Source of the DNA: Paenibacillus pasadenensis DSM 19293
Lineage (GTDB): Bacteria; Bacillota; Bacilli; Paenibacillales; Paenibacillaceae
DNA length: 64,000 bases
Direction of reading: 5' to 3'
Assembly (NCBI RefSeq): GCF_000422485.1
Contig: NZ_AULW01000015.1
Location: 1-64,000, forward strand
Positions 33,464 to 41,707 of this stretch are shown in pieces; the stretch's first letter is position 1, and each line of letters opens with the position of its first letter. The notes below the pieces were generated by a model, which had not been told where the DNA came from, did no database searches, and saw nothing but the letters and a program-made list of their open reading frames with translations. The position numbers were made by a program, and so were the translations under genes.

Positions 33464-36238
33464 TTACGCGTCGGCCTTGCGCAGCGATTCGACCGGCGTG
33501 CTCCGCAGCGCCGTGCGGACGGAACCGGCCTGCAGCAGCACGGCAAGCGCGGACAGCGTCAGCAGGATGCCGCCGAGCAGCCAGCCGTCGAAGTCGACCC
33601 GCAGCGGCTCCTCCCACGGGCGCAGATCCGTCTGGATGACGCGGGCGAACGCGCTCGCGCCGCTCCATCCGGCCGCCCAGCCCGCCGCGAGGCCAAGCAG
33701 GCCGAGCAGGCTCCCCTCCAGCATGAACGCCCGCCGGAGCGTCGGCGCCGGCACGCCGGCGCAGCGGAGCATCGCGAGCTCGCGCTCGCGGTCGAGCATC
33801 GAGCGCCGCTGCAGGACGGCCAGGCCGAGCAGCCCGATCGCCGCCGAGAGCGCGGTGAAGGCCAGGAAGCCGGTCACGAGCCGCTTCGAGGAAGCATGCT
33901 CCTTCCACGTGTCCAGATAGGGAATGGCGGCCGTCGAGGCGCCAGCGGACAGGAGCCGGGAGACGACCTCCTCGTCCTGCTTGAGATCGGTCGCGTCGAG
34001 CTGCAGCAGGATCAGCCCTTTGAACTTCTGATTGTCCCATGGGCGATGGTAGCCCTCGTGCAGCTGCTTCCAGACATCGGGATGGACGTAGGTCGTATCG
34101 TAGACGTACTCCGTATGGACGCCGGAAGCGGAATTCGGCTCGGCGAAGCCGGCGATCGTGAACGTCTGCTTCAGGTCGGGCGGCTGTCCGGCGGCCCTGA
34201 CTTCTGCCTTGAAAAAGCCGAGCTCGATCGTGTCGCCGACGCGGTAGAGCTTTTCCGGAGACCAGAAGGTCGCGGACGGCTCGACGCCGAAGTCCTTGTA
34301 GCTTCGCGGCAGGACGATGTACCTCTTGTCCGCCATCACCTTGTCCCAGGCTTCCTGATCGGTCGCAAAGGCCAAGGACCGCTCCAGCAGCTTCCAGCCG
34401 CCTCCCCGGACGAGCTCGGGGGTGACCGGCACGAACGATTGCCCGCCCCTGCTGGAGCTGTCAGACAGCGAGATGGAAGCCATCGTCGGCTGGACATGCG
34501 CGTAGCTCTCTACCGCTTGACGCAGCGTCTCGTCGCTCTTCAGCAGCTCCAGCATGTCCTGCTTCTCGCTGTCGCTCTCGTACGCGACGAAGCCGCCGTA
34601 GCCGAGCAGCGCCTGCGGACCGCGCGCCGGATCCGAGTTCGGGAGGATGAGGCTGGATATGCCCGAGGTGAAGGTGATCGTCATCATCGCGACGGCGAAC
34701 AGCAGCATGACGGTGAACGTGCGTCCCGGACGCTGCGCCGCATAGCGCAGAGCGAGCAGCACGTCCGCTCCGGCGCGCGCTCCGAGCCGCGAGCCTGCCG
34801 CCTGCAGCAGCAGTTGCAGCAGCAGCGTCAGCGCGGCGGCGGAGGCGAGCCAGACGAGCGCCAGCCGCAGCATGACCGAGCCGTCCGCAACCTGCGGCGA
34901 CCAGCCCCAGGTGTGGTAAGCCTGCAGCCCGGCGACGGCGCAGGCCGCTGCGGCGGCGACGGCCAAGCGGATGGAGCGGCGACGCTTGCCGCTCGCAGAC
35001 GCGCCCTCCCTTGATTCGCCCCGCATCGCGCCGACGATCGAGCCCGTGCCGGCCAGCCGGCTCGCCGCCAGCACGAGCAGCAGCTGATACAGCAGCACGG
35101 CCGCCCCTCCCGCCAGCAGCACCGGCAGCGGCAGATGCGGCTCGATCGGGATGCCCGACGCTTCGGCCGAGCGGCCGAGCTCCGAGCCGTAGATCGCCTT
35201 CACAAGCCCCCAGCCGCCGGCCAGTCCCGCCGCGATGCCGGCCAGGCCGGACAGCAGCCCGAGCAGCAGCGCCTCCGCCCGGAACAGGCTGCGCGCCTGC
35301 TTGCGGCTGAGGCCGATCGCCCGCAGCACGCCGTACAGCTCCGCCCGCGAGTCGGCGAGCATGAGCACGATCTGCCGCAGCAGGAACGCGCTGGAGAAGA
35401 TCGCCGTCAGGCTGATGACGCCGATCAGGATGACGAGATTGCTGCGCGTCATGTCCTCCGCTTTCCGCTTGACGAAGCGAGTCTCGTACCAGCCCTCCTG
35501 CTTCGACGAAAAGCTCATGCCGAGCACCGAATCGGCCGGATTCATCCGCGAAGCGAGAATCGCCGACCAGCTGCCCTCCGGCAGCGCGGCCAGCCGCCGC
35601 GCGTCGTCCGGATGGAGCGCGAGCGTCGCGTTATGCCGCGCCCCGTCGCCCCGGTAGCCGGACAAGCCGGACGGAGGCGGCGCATCGCGCAGCTTGAAGC
35701 CGACGCGGGCGCCGTCCGGAGCGCCGGCATAAACGATGTCGCCGGCCTGCAGTCCGAGCGTCTCCGCCGCATCCGCGTCGAGCAGCGCCTCGCCCGGCCG
35801 CAGCGGCTCGTCCCACAGCCGCGAGCCCGGCTCGAACGCAGCGGCCGCCGGCGCCTCGAAGCCGATCGCGAGCGCCTGCTGCAGCATGGCCGCCTCCGCG
35901 TCGGGCTCCGGCGAAGCGTACAGCATCACCGTCGCCGACGCGGCGGGAAGATAGCGGTACGGAAACGGCCCTTCGCCGTTGCCCTCCGCCGCGACCTCCC
36001 GAGCCCTCTCCGCCGTGAAGCCGGCCTCCTGGCCGGCAGGGACGAGCTCCCAGTCGATCGGCCCGAAGTGGCGGCTCAGCCAGCGGTCGCCGCTTTCGCG
36101 GACAGAGCCGTAATGAAACAACGACATCGCCAGCAGCATCGCGCCGATCGCTCCGGCCAGCACGGCGAGCGCCGTCTGCCGCCCCTGCCGGCGCAAATAG
36201 CGCGAGCCCATCGCCCACGAAATGCCGCGGGTCAGCAT
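33464..36238 (-). CDS. FtsX-like ABC transporter permease (large, MacB-related)
   Basis: 924 aa. An N-terminal membrane helix (about 20-40) precedes a large extracytoplasmic region (about 45-265). The first FtsX domain (about 270-390) opens ILIGVISLTAIFSSAFLLRQIVL; two central helices and a second extracytoplasmic region (about 520-780) follow. A final FtsX domain (about 790-915) has DRERELAMLRCAGVP. Such permeases do not form a channel but pass conformational energy to the cell surface, for lipoprotein, peptide or lytic-enzyme handling. The start overlaps the ATPase gene by 7 bp. It is last in the operon with a two-component system and probably answers to it. Confidence 0.9.
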   Translation of the reverse strand: MLTRGISWAMGSRYLRRQGRQTALAVLAGAIGAMLLAMSLFHYGSVRESGDRWLSRHFGPIDWELVPAGQEAGFTAERAREVAAEGNGEGPFPYRYLPAASATVMLYASPEPDAEAAMLQQALAIGFEAPAAAAFEPGSRLWDEPLRPGEALLDADAAETLGLQAGDIVYAGAPDGARVGFKLRDAPPPSGLSGYRGDGARHNATLALHPDDARRLAALPEGSWSAILASRMNPADSVLGMSFSSKQEGWYETRFVKRKAEDMTRSNLVILIGVISLTAIFSSAFLLRQIVLMLADSRAELYGVLRAIGLSRKQARSLFRAEALLLGLLSGLAGIAAGLAGGWGLVKAIYGSELGRSAEASGIPIEPHLPLPVLLAGGAAVLLYQLLLVLAASRLAGTGSIVGAMRGESREGASASGKRRRSIRLAVAAAAACAVAGLQAYHTWGWSPQVADGSVMLRLALVWLASAAALTLLLQLLLQAAGSRLGARAGADVLLALRYAAQRPGRTFTVMLLFAVAMMTITFTSGISSLILPNSDPARGPQALLGYGGFVAYESDSEKQDMLELLKSDETLRQAVESYAHVQPTMASISLSDSSSRGGQSFVPVTPELVRGGGWKLLERSLAFATDQEAWDKVMADKRYIVLPRSYKDFGVEPSATFWSPEKLYRVGDTIELGFFKAEVRAAGQPPDLKQTFTIAGFAEPNSASGVHTEYVYDTTYVHPDVWKQLHEGYHRPWDNQKFKGLILLQLDATDLKQDEEVVSRLLSAGASTAAIPYLDTWKEHASSKRLVTGFLAFTALSAAIGLLGLAVLQRRSMLDRERELAMLRCAGVPAPTLRRAFMLEGSLLGLLGLAAGWAAGWSGASAFARVIQTDLRPWEEPLRVDFDGWLLGGILLTLSALAVLLQAGSVRTALRSTPVESLRKADA

Positions 36239-36918
36239 GACGAGCCTCCGCGGTCCTCGACGATCCGCCCGTTGAACATGCGGATCTGCCGCGGCAGCCG
36301 CTGCGCCAGCCGGTCGTCATGCGTGACGAGCAGCAGCGTCATGCCGTACTGGCGGTTCATCAGCTCCAGCAGACCGATCACCTGATCGGCGGCATCGGAA
36401 TCGAGCGCGCCGGTCGGCTCGTCGGCGAACAGGATGTCCGGCCGCCCGGCGACGGCGCGGGCGATCGCCACGCGCTGGCTCTGGCCGCCGGACAGAGCCG
36501 ACGGCCGAGCGCGGCGCTTGGCGGCGAGGCCGACCAGGTCGAGCGCCTCAAGCGCCTGCCGCTCCGCCTCGCGGCGCGACATGCCGCCGGCGAGCAGCGG
36601 CAGCTGCACGTTCTCCTCCGCGCTCAGCACCGGCACGAGATGATACGCTTGGAACACGAAGCCCATGCGCTTCAGCCGCAGCGCCGCCAGCTCGCTTTCG
36701 CGCCGCCGGTGGACCGCCTCGTCTCCGATCCAGATCTCCCCGCCGTCGACCGGCTCCAGGCCGGCAAGCACATGCAGCAGCGTCGACTTGCCGCAGCCGG
36801 ACGGCCCGGTCACCGCCGCCATCTCCCCCTTGTCCAGCGTCAGGCCGACCTCGCGGAGCGCTTTTGTCGCCTCGACTCCCGTTCCATACGTCTTATTCAG
36901 TTCTGTCGCTCTCAGCAT
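36232..36918 (-). CDS. ABC transporter ATPase (LolD/MacB family)
   Basis: 228 aa, a single ATPase domain. Walker A GPSGCGKST, signature LSGGQSQRVA, Walker B ILFADEPTGALD and H-loop LLVTHD are all intact. The DEPTGALDS stretch is typical of the LolD/MacB/BceA type that pairs with FtsX-like permeases. The ATG at 36918 has AAAGGAG ten bases upstream, better than an in-frame TTG nine bases earlier. Its stop overlaps the start of the permease gene. The 166-bp gap to the kinase gene leaves room for its own promoter. Confidence 0.93.
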   Translation of the reverse strand: MLRATELNKTYGTGVEATKALREVGLTLDKGEMAAVTGPSGCGKSTLLHVLAGLEPVDGGEIWIGDEAVHRRRESELAALRLKRMGFVFQAYHLVPVLSAEENVQLPLLAGGMSRREAERQALEALDLVGLAAKRRARPSALSGGQSQRVAIARAVAGRPDILFADEPTGALDSDAADQVIGLLELMNRQYGMTLLLVTHDDRLAQRLPRQIRMFNGRIVEDRGGSSC

Positions 36919-37084
36919 CGGCTGCAATCTCCTTTTCCTCCCCGCGCTTCGGGGATGCCTCTACCGTACCAGGCCGGGATGCAGTCCTCGCCGAAACGAT
37001 GTGCAGAACCTGTGCAGAGCGGACGGACTGTCGGCCTATTCGCGGAAATGCGGGCGCGAACGACGGGCGCGAACGATCCGACGC

Positions 37085-38281
37085 TCATTCGCGGAACAGC
37101 GGCAAGCGCACCGTGAATTCGGCGCCGCCGCCGACGCGGCTCTCCACCTGCACCGAGCCGTCATGCGCCTCGGCGATGCCCTTGACGACAGCCAGCCCGA
37201 GGCCGATGCCGCGCGGCGCCGGACTTCCGTCCGCATAGGTCGGCTTGCGGTAATACCGGTGGAACAGCTGCCCCGCCTCTTCGGGCTCGAAGCCCCAGCC
37301 GTCGTCGCGCACGCGCAGCACAAGCTCCGCTCCGCTCGCCGAAGCGCTCACCGTCACGCGGCTGCGGGCATGGCGGATCGCGTTGCCGAGCAGGTTGAGC
37401 AGCAGCTGCGAGAACCGCTTCCCGTCCCCGTACAGCAGCAGCTTGCCGTCCAGCTCGGCGACGAGCCCGATGCCCCGATCGTCGGCATCCGGCTGCAGCA
37501 GCTCCATCGCCGCCGCCGCGACGGCGGCCGGCTCGAACCAATTCTTCTCCAGCTGCAGGCGGCCGCTCTCGGCCAGGCTCAGATCCTGCAGATCCTGCAC
37601 GAGCCGGCTCATCGCGGCGGCTTGCTCCGACAGAGCAGCCAGCCGCTCGGGCGGCAGCGGGCGCTGCTCGTACAAGGCGTTGTCGAGCGAGGCGCGGATG
37701 ACGGAGAGCGGCGTGCGCAGCTCATGCGCGACCTCCGCGACCATGAGCCGGCGCGTCGTGCGCAGCTGCCGGATGAGCGCGTCGGCCCGCCCCAGCGCCT
37801 GCTCCAGCTGCCGCTCCTCGGCCGCGTCCGCGCGCGCGGACCCCGCCCGCTCGCCGGACCCGCCTGTCTCGTCCGATGGCAGCGCAGCCTCGGTCGCCGC
37901 GCCCTCGCGGGGGACATGGAGGCGCGCCGCAGCCGCCTGCCCAGCCTCAGTCTCAGCATCCGTCCGCGCGGCTGGCGCTCGCCCTCTGTCTGCCGCCGCG
38001 TCGCCTCCATCCCGATCCGGCTCATCCGCCAAGCGCTCGGCGACCCGGCTCCATGCCGCCAGGCGCCGCCGCCAGCGGCGACGCTCCAGCCGCATGGCTG
38101 CGGCGATCAGCAGCGCCGTAAGCGCAGCCGGCGGCAGGCAGCGCCCCAGCGCCGCCCAGGACGAGTCTCCCGCCACGGGACCGGCCGGCAGCAGCGCCGC
38201 GAGCAGCGCGGCGGCCGCCCCGCCGCCGATCGGCAAGGCCGCGGCGGCGGCGATCCGCTGAATCCGCTGCGCGTCCATCAT
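37085..38281 (-). CDS. Sensor histidine kinase of the transporter-linked two-component system
   Basis: 398 aa. Two membrane helices lie within the first about 65 residues with almost no extracellular loop, so it may sense within the membrane or through its transporter, as BceS-type kinases do. An Ala/Arg/Asp-rich linker of about 85 residues follows. The H-box is VAEVAHELRTPLS with the phospho-His near residue 185. The ATPase has LLNLLGNAIRHA, RVRDDGWGFEPEE and GIGLGLAVVKGI. The start overlaps the response regulator stop by 4 bp. The linker is unusually long for so small a sensor. Confidence 0.92.
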   Translation of the reverse strand: MMDAQRIQRIAAAAALPIGGGAAAALLAALLPAGPVAGDSSWAALGRCLPPAALTALLIAAAMRLERRRWRRRLAAWSRVAERLADEPDRDGGDAAADRGRAPAARTDAETEAGQAAAARLHVPREGAATEAALPSDETGGSGERAGSARADAAEERQLEQALGRADALIRQLRTTRRLMVAEVAHELRTPLSVIRASLDNALYEQRPLPPERLAALSEQAAAMSRLVQDLQDLSLAESGRLQLEKNWFEPAAVAAAAMELLQPDADDRGIGLVAELDGKLLLYGDGKRFSQLLLNLLGNAIRHARSRVTVSASASGAELVLRVRDDGWGFEPEEAGQLFHRYYRKPTYADGSPAPRGIGLGLAVVKGIAEAHDGSVQVESRVGGGAEFTVRLPLFRE

Positions 38282-39012
38282 CGGCCGGCTCCCGCATCGG
38301 GATTGAACTTGTAGCCGACCCCGTACACGGTCAGCACGAAGCGCGGATCGGCCGGATCGTCGCCGAGCTTGCGCCGCAGGTTGCGGATATGGCTGTCGAT
38401 CGTGCGCTCATAACCGGCGAACGCGTCGCCGAGCGCCTCCTCCAGCAGATGCGTCCTCGTGAATACCCGGCCCGGCCGCGAGGCGAGCCGCAGCAGCAGC
38501 GCGAACTCGGTCCGGGTCAGCTCAAGCGCCCGGCCTTCGAGCTCCGCCTCATGCGACAGCGGCCGAATCGTCAGCTCGCCGCGCTCCAGCACCTCTCCTT
38601 CGCCGCCTGGCTCCTGGACGTCCGCGCCGGACGCCGTCGCCGTTCGGCCTGCGCGCCTCAGCACCGCCTTCATGCGAGCATGCAGCTCGCGCAGGCTGAA
38701 CGGCTTCTGAATGAAATCGTCCGCTCCGAGCTCCAGCGCAAGCACGCGGTCGAACTCATCGCCTCTGGCCGTCACCATGAGCAGCGGCAGCTGCCAGCTG
38801 CGGTCGTTGAGCCGGCACAGATCCAGTCCCGTCCGCCCGCCTTCGAGCATCCAATCGACGAGCAGCAGGTCCGGCCTGCCGCGCTCGATGAGCGCTTCCG
38901 CCTCCTCCGCCGAAGCCGCTCCCTCGACCTCCCAGCCTTCCTGCCGCAGGAAGCGGGCTCCTTCCTCCAGCAGCTCCCGCTCATCCTCGATCCATACGAC
39001 CTTCATGTCCAT
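38278..39012 (-). CDS. OmpR-family response regulator
   Basis: 244 aa. Receiver domain about 1-120: acidic pocket EDE near residue 10, phospho-Asp in LLLVDWML near 52, switch Thr in VTARGD and Lys in FIQKPFS. The winged-helix DNA-binding domain (about 140-240) has LTRTEFALLLRLASRPGRVFTR and RTIDSHIRNLRRKLGDD. GGAG lies nine bases before the ATG. It is first in the operon response regulator, kinase, ABC ATPase, FtsX permease, so it probably controls the transporter genes. Confidence 0.95.
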   Translation of the reverse strand: MDMKVVWIEDERELLEEGARFLRQEGWEVEGAASAEEAEALIERGRPDLLLVDWMLEGGRTGLDLCRLNDRSWQLPLLMVTARGDEFDRVLALELGADDFIQKPFSLRELHARMKAVLRRAGRTATASGADVQEPGGEGEVLERGELTIRPLSHEAELEGRALELTRTEFALLLRLASRPGRVFTRTHLLEEALGDAFAGYERTIDSHIRNLRRKLGDDPADPRFVLTVYGVGYKFNPDAGAGR

Positions 39013-39084
39013 CCCCCGTCCGCTCCTGCTTGATCTCTCGGTTTCCTATTATATCCATCCCTGCATCCGCTGCAAAGCAAATAC

Positions 39085-39120
39085 GGGACGAACGGAGAAC
39101 TGCTCCGCTTCGTCCCGTAT
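39085..39120. terminator. Hairpin between lipoprotein gene and two-component operon
   Basis: ACGGGACGAA pairs with TTCGTCCCGT around an inner CGGAG/CTCCG stem. Tails are only moderately T-rich, so efficiency is uncertain. Confidence 0.6.
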
Positions 39121-39165
39121 CGCTTTTCATGCCTGCAGCGCGCAGGCGGCGCTCCGAGCGGCCGG

Positions 39166-39573
39166 TCAGCCGACCTGGAACTCGTTGCGCTTGATGATGT
39201 GGATGTCGTCTCCGGCATAGATGTGGATGTAGATCACATACTTGCCCGGCTCCGGAAACGTATGCTCCACCTCATATTCCTTGTCCGACTTCTTCGTCGA
39301 GGTGAGCAGCACCGGGAGCTCCTGCTCCGTCTCCTCGCGGATGTCGAAGTCGATCTTGAGATCGTCCTCCTGCAGGAGGGACTCGATGCCCTCGATCTCC
39401 GCCGTCAGCTGGAGCGGCGAGCCGGCGACAGCCGCCGGCTCGCTCGCGATATGCGTCTCCACGGCGGATTCATCCACGCCGCCGCTGCGCGAGGAGCAGC
39501 CCGCCGCGACGAGCAGCAGCGCAGCCAATAGGATCAGTCCGAATTTCTTCAACGTCATTAGCCTCCTTGGCAT
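39166..39573 (-). CDS. Lipoprotein with YtkA/FixH-like domain
   Basis: 135 aa. A lipoprotein signal peptide ends LLLVAAGC, with the lipidated Cys near residue 26. The mature part, about 100 residues, is a small beta domain (SPLQLTAEIEG, then YEVEHTFPEPGKYVIYIHIYAG) that resembles YtkA-like domains, some of which are linked to copper or cytochrome oxidase. The His-rich DIHIIKRN end could bind metal, but this is inference. The start is uncertain between ATG 39573 and ATG 39558; the AAGGAGG lies between them, very close to the second. TATAAT lies at 39591-39596. Confidence 0.72.
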   Translation of the reverse strand: MPRRLMTLKKFGLILLAALLLVAAGCSSRSGGVDESAVETHIASEPAAVAGSPLQLTAEIEGIESLLQEDDLKIDFDIREETEQELPVLLTSTKKSDKEYEVEHTFPEPGKYVIYIHIYAGDDIHIIKRNEFQVG

Positions 39574-39590
39574 GTTCCCTATCCTTTCCC

Positions 39591-39596
39591 ATTATA
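39591..39596 (-). promoter_or_regulatory. Candidate -10 of lipoprotein gene
   Basis: TATAAT on the minus strand, about 20 bp before the upstream start codon; the -35 is weak. Confidence 0.4.
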
Positions 39597-39639
39597 CCCG
39601 CTCGTCCGCTCTTTGGCTTCGGCGAACCATGAACTTTTC

Positions 39640-39669
39640 TTGTCGAGCGCTGCCGGATTGTGCTACAAT
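39640..39669 (+). promoter_or_regulatory. Promoter of FMN riboswitch transcript
   Basis: TTGTCG (39640-39645) and TACAAT (39664-39669) with an 18-bp spacer, ending about 20 bp before the riboswitch. Confidence 0.65.
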
Positions 39670-39687
39670 TCGGTCTAACTGAATCTG

Positions 39688-39836
39688 AACCTTCGGGGCA
39701 GGGTGAAATTCCCTACCGGCGGTGACGGCGCCAGCTTGGCGCCGAAGCCCGCGACTCCCGCTGCCGCTTCATGCGGCGGCGGGACTGACTTGGTGCGAGT
39801 CCAAGGCCGACGGTATAGTCCGGATGAGAGAAGGTG
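39688..39836 (+). ncRNA. FMN riboswitch (RFN element)
   Basis: The conserved parts of the RFN element are present in order: CTTCGGGGCAGGGTGAAATT, CCCTACCGGCGGTGA, AAGCCCGCGA, GACTTGGTGCGAGTCC, AAGGCCGACGGTATAGTC and CGGATGAGAGAAGG. It senses flavin mononucleotide and normally switches off riboflavin synthesis or uptake genes when FMN is plentiful. The gene downstream is an EamA transporter, not a rib gene. Confidence 0.95.
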
Positions 39837-39878
39837 AAACCCTGCTTGGCGCCATTTTTGGCGGCAGGCGGGTTCTTC

Positions 39879-39920
39879 ATGCCCCCGTCCTGATCCTTCA
39901 GGCGGGGGCATGCTGCTTCT
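39879..39920 (+). promoter_or_regulatory. Expression-platform hairpin of FMN riboswitch
   Basis: ATGCCCCCG pairs with CGGGGGCAT, with an inner CCTGA/TCAGG stem. It lies between the aptamer and the start codon. Its tail (GCTGCTTCT) is not strongly T-rich, so it could act as a weak terminator or as part of a translational switch. Confidence 0.6.
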
Positions 39921-39947
39921 AACGAGGTTCAATTCAAATTCCGTTTC

Positions 39948-40949
39948 ATGGGGGTTTTTGAATTGGGTACGACCGCTGCCGCATCGAGTCCGCTGCAGGC
40001 GGACCGCGGCGGACTGCTCTCCTGCGGGCGCGGCATCTGGTATGTCGCGCTCGGAGCGACGCTCTGGGGAGTCGATCCGCTGTTCCGCATCCTGCTGCTC
40101 CAGCATTTCACGTCCGCGCAGATCGTCTTTCTCGAGCATCTGCTGCTGGCCGTCTATTCCGTTCCGGTCCTGATCCATTACCGTCATCAGCTCGCCGGCA
40201 AGCTCACGCTCGGCATCGTCGGCGCGATGCTGTTCATCTCCTGGGGAGGCTCGGCGATCGCCACCGTCATGTTCACCGCGGCGTTCAGCTACGGCAACTT
40301 CAACGCCGTCCTGCTGCTGCAGAAGCTGCAGCCGCTGTTCGCGATCCTGCTCGCGCGGATCGTGCTGCGCGAAGCGCTGCCGCGCCGCTTCGGCTGGTTC
40401 CTGCTGCTGGCGCTGGCCGGCACCTACCTGCTGACGTTCGGCTTCGGCTCCCCGGCGCTCGGCCTGCATGACCTCGCTACCCTCGGCTGCCTGCTCTCCA
40501 TCGGGGCGGCGGCGCTGTGGGGCGGATCCACCGTCATGGGCAAGTACCTGCTCACCAAGGGCATGGGCTTCCACTTCGTGACGGCGCTGCGCTTCCTGCT
40601 CGCCATCCCGCTGCTCGGCCTGCTCGTCCTCGTCGCCGGCGACGGCTGGCAGACGCTCGGCGCAGGGGGTGCGGCGGCGCTGCTGCTCGTGAACCTGCTG
40701 TTCCAGGCGTTCATCCCGGGCTTGCTGAGCATGCTGCTCTATTACAAAGGGCTGTCCGGCACCAAAGCCTCGCTCGCCACGCTCGCGGAGCTGGCGTTCC
40801 CTGCCGTCGGCGTGCTCATCAACTGGCTCGTCTTCGACCAGGCGCTCACCGCCGGCCAAGTCGCCGGCTTCGTGGTCATCTGGACCGTGCTCGTGCTGCT
40901 GAGCCGCAGCGCCTCGCGCTCCGCTCAGCCCGCCGCTCCTGCGGGCTGA
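39948..40949 (+). CDS. EamA/DMT transporter under FMN riboswitch control (candidate flavin transporter)
   Basis: 333 aa with ten predicted helices in two EamA repeats (about 30-160 and 180-320). A 25-residue soluble start is followed by GRGIWYVALGATLWGVDPLFRILLL; FVTALRFLLAIPLLGLLVLV lies in the second repeat. Since the leader carries an FMN riboswitch, the likely role is riboflavin uptake or export, like the DMT-type predicted flavin transporters (ImpX) found downstream of RFN elements in other bacteria. The start codon has no good SD: ATG 39948 is tentative, and TTG 39963 lies eight bases after GGGGG and is an alternative. A bidirectional terminator follows. Confidence 0.88.
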   Translation: MGVFELGTTAAASSPLQADRGGLLSCGRGIWYVALGATLWGVDPLFRILLLQHFTSAQIVFLEHLLLAVYSVPVLIHYRHQLAGKLTLGIVGAMLFISWGGSAIATVMFTAAFSYGNFNAVLLLQKLQPLFAILLARIVLREALPRRFGWFLLLALAGTYLLTFGFGSPALGLHDLATLGCLLSIGAAALWGGSTVMGKYLLTKGMGFHFVTALRFLLAIPLLGLLVLVAGDGWQTLGAGGAAALLLVNLLFQAFIPGLLSMLLYYKGLSGTKASLATLAELAFPAVGVLINWLVFDQALTAGQVAGFVVIWTVLVLLSRSASRSAQPAAPAG

Positions 40950-40984
40950 CTTCAGCCTTCAGCCCCCGGCAACGCTGCCAGATC

Positions 40985-41044
40985 AAAAAGGGCGGCAGCC
41001 CGAATCCTCCCCTCTGAGGCGGATCCGGGCTGCCGCCCTTTTTA
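40985..41044. terminator. Bidirectional terminator
   Basis: AAAAAGGGCGGCAGCCCG pairs with CGGGCTGCCGCCCTTTTT around an inner GATCC/GGATC element; it lies between convergent genes. Confidence 0.95.
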
Positions 41045-41063
41045 CGTCCTATCCTGTCGATGC

Positions 41064-41372
41064 TCAGGCTTCGTCCGCACGCATGAACCGCGCTTCGTCG
41101 AAGCAGCCGTCCAGTCCGGGCTCCGTGCCCTCCGCCGCCAGCAGCGCCAGCTGCAGCTCGCCTCCGTCGCCGGGCAGGCTGATGCGCCGCGCCGCGTTCA
41201 TGACCCGATGCCAAGGCAAGCCTTGGGACTCGCCCATGCTGTGCAGCACGCGCACGACTTGGCGCGCCGCGCGCGGCTGGCCGGCTGCCGCCGCCACCGC
41301 GCCGTACGTCATGAGCCGTCCTTCGGGAATGGCTTTCACGACTTGGACGACGCTTGCCGTGAATGGCTGCAT
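41064..41372 (-). CDS. Alkyltransferase-like protein (MGMT family, active Cys replaced)
   Basis: 102 aa, matching the DNA-binding domain of O6-alkylguanine transferases: VVKAIPEGRLMTYGAVAAAAGQPRAARQVVRVLH. The catalytic motif PCHR is here PWHRV, so Trp replaces the acceptor Cys. Proteins of this kind (ATLs) cannot dealkylate but bind alkylated bases and pass them to nucleotide excision repair. The gene is the last of a unit with the DUF6509-like and helicase genes (20-bp gap). Confidence 0.85.
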   Translation of the reverse strand: MQPFTASVVQVVKAIPEGRLMTYGAVAAAAGQPRAARQVVRVLHSMGESQGLPWHRVMNAARRISLPGDGGELQLALLAAEGTEPGLDGCFDEARFMRADEA

Positions 41373-41392
41373 GTCATCCGCCTCCCCTTTGC

Positions 41393-41707
41393 TCAGACGT
41401 TGTCGGCTTCGCCCGCATGGGCGGCGCAGAACGCCGCCGCTTCCGCCAGCTCGTCCTCCTCCAGCCCGAAGTCCAGCAGCTGGTCGGTGCCGCGCTCGCG
41501 GATCTCATGCGAGACGACGCGGCCTTCCCCGCCAGACGCGAGCGCGTAGACGACGCGCACGTACAGGCCCGCCGGGCGGTACAGCTCGTCCTCCTCGTCG
41601 ACCTCGATCAGCAGCGTGAACTCGTAGCGGTCGCCGCTCAGAATGCCGAACGGATCCTTCAGCTTCTCGACCGTATATTCGCTAATTTCCAATAGCTCCA
41701 GCTCCAT
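41393..41707 (-). CDS. Small acidic protein, DUF6509-like
   Basis: 104 aa, acidic and soluble. It opens MELELLEISEYTVEKLKDPF and continues GILSGDRYEFTLLIEVDEEDELYRPAG, which I recognise as the DUF6509 pattern of Bacillales; it ends with a GLEEDELAEAAAFC stretch. Function unknown. The ATG overlaps the helicase stop codon by one base (TGATG), so it is translationally coupled to the helicase gene. Confidence 0.7.
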   Translation of the reverse strand: MELELLEISEYTVEKLKDPFGILSGDRYEFTLLIEVDEEDELYRPAGLYVRVVYALASGGEGRVVSHEIRERGTDQLLDFGLEEDELAEAAAFCAAHAGEADNV

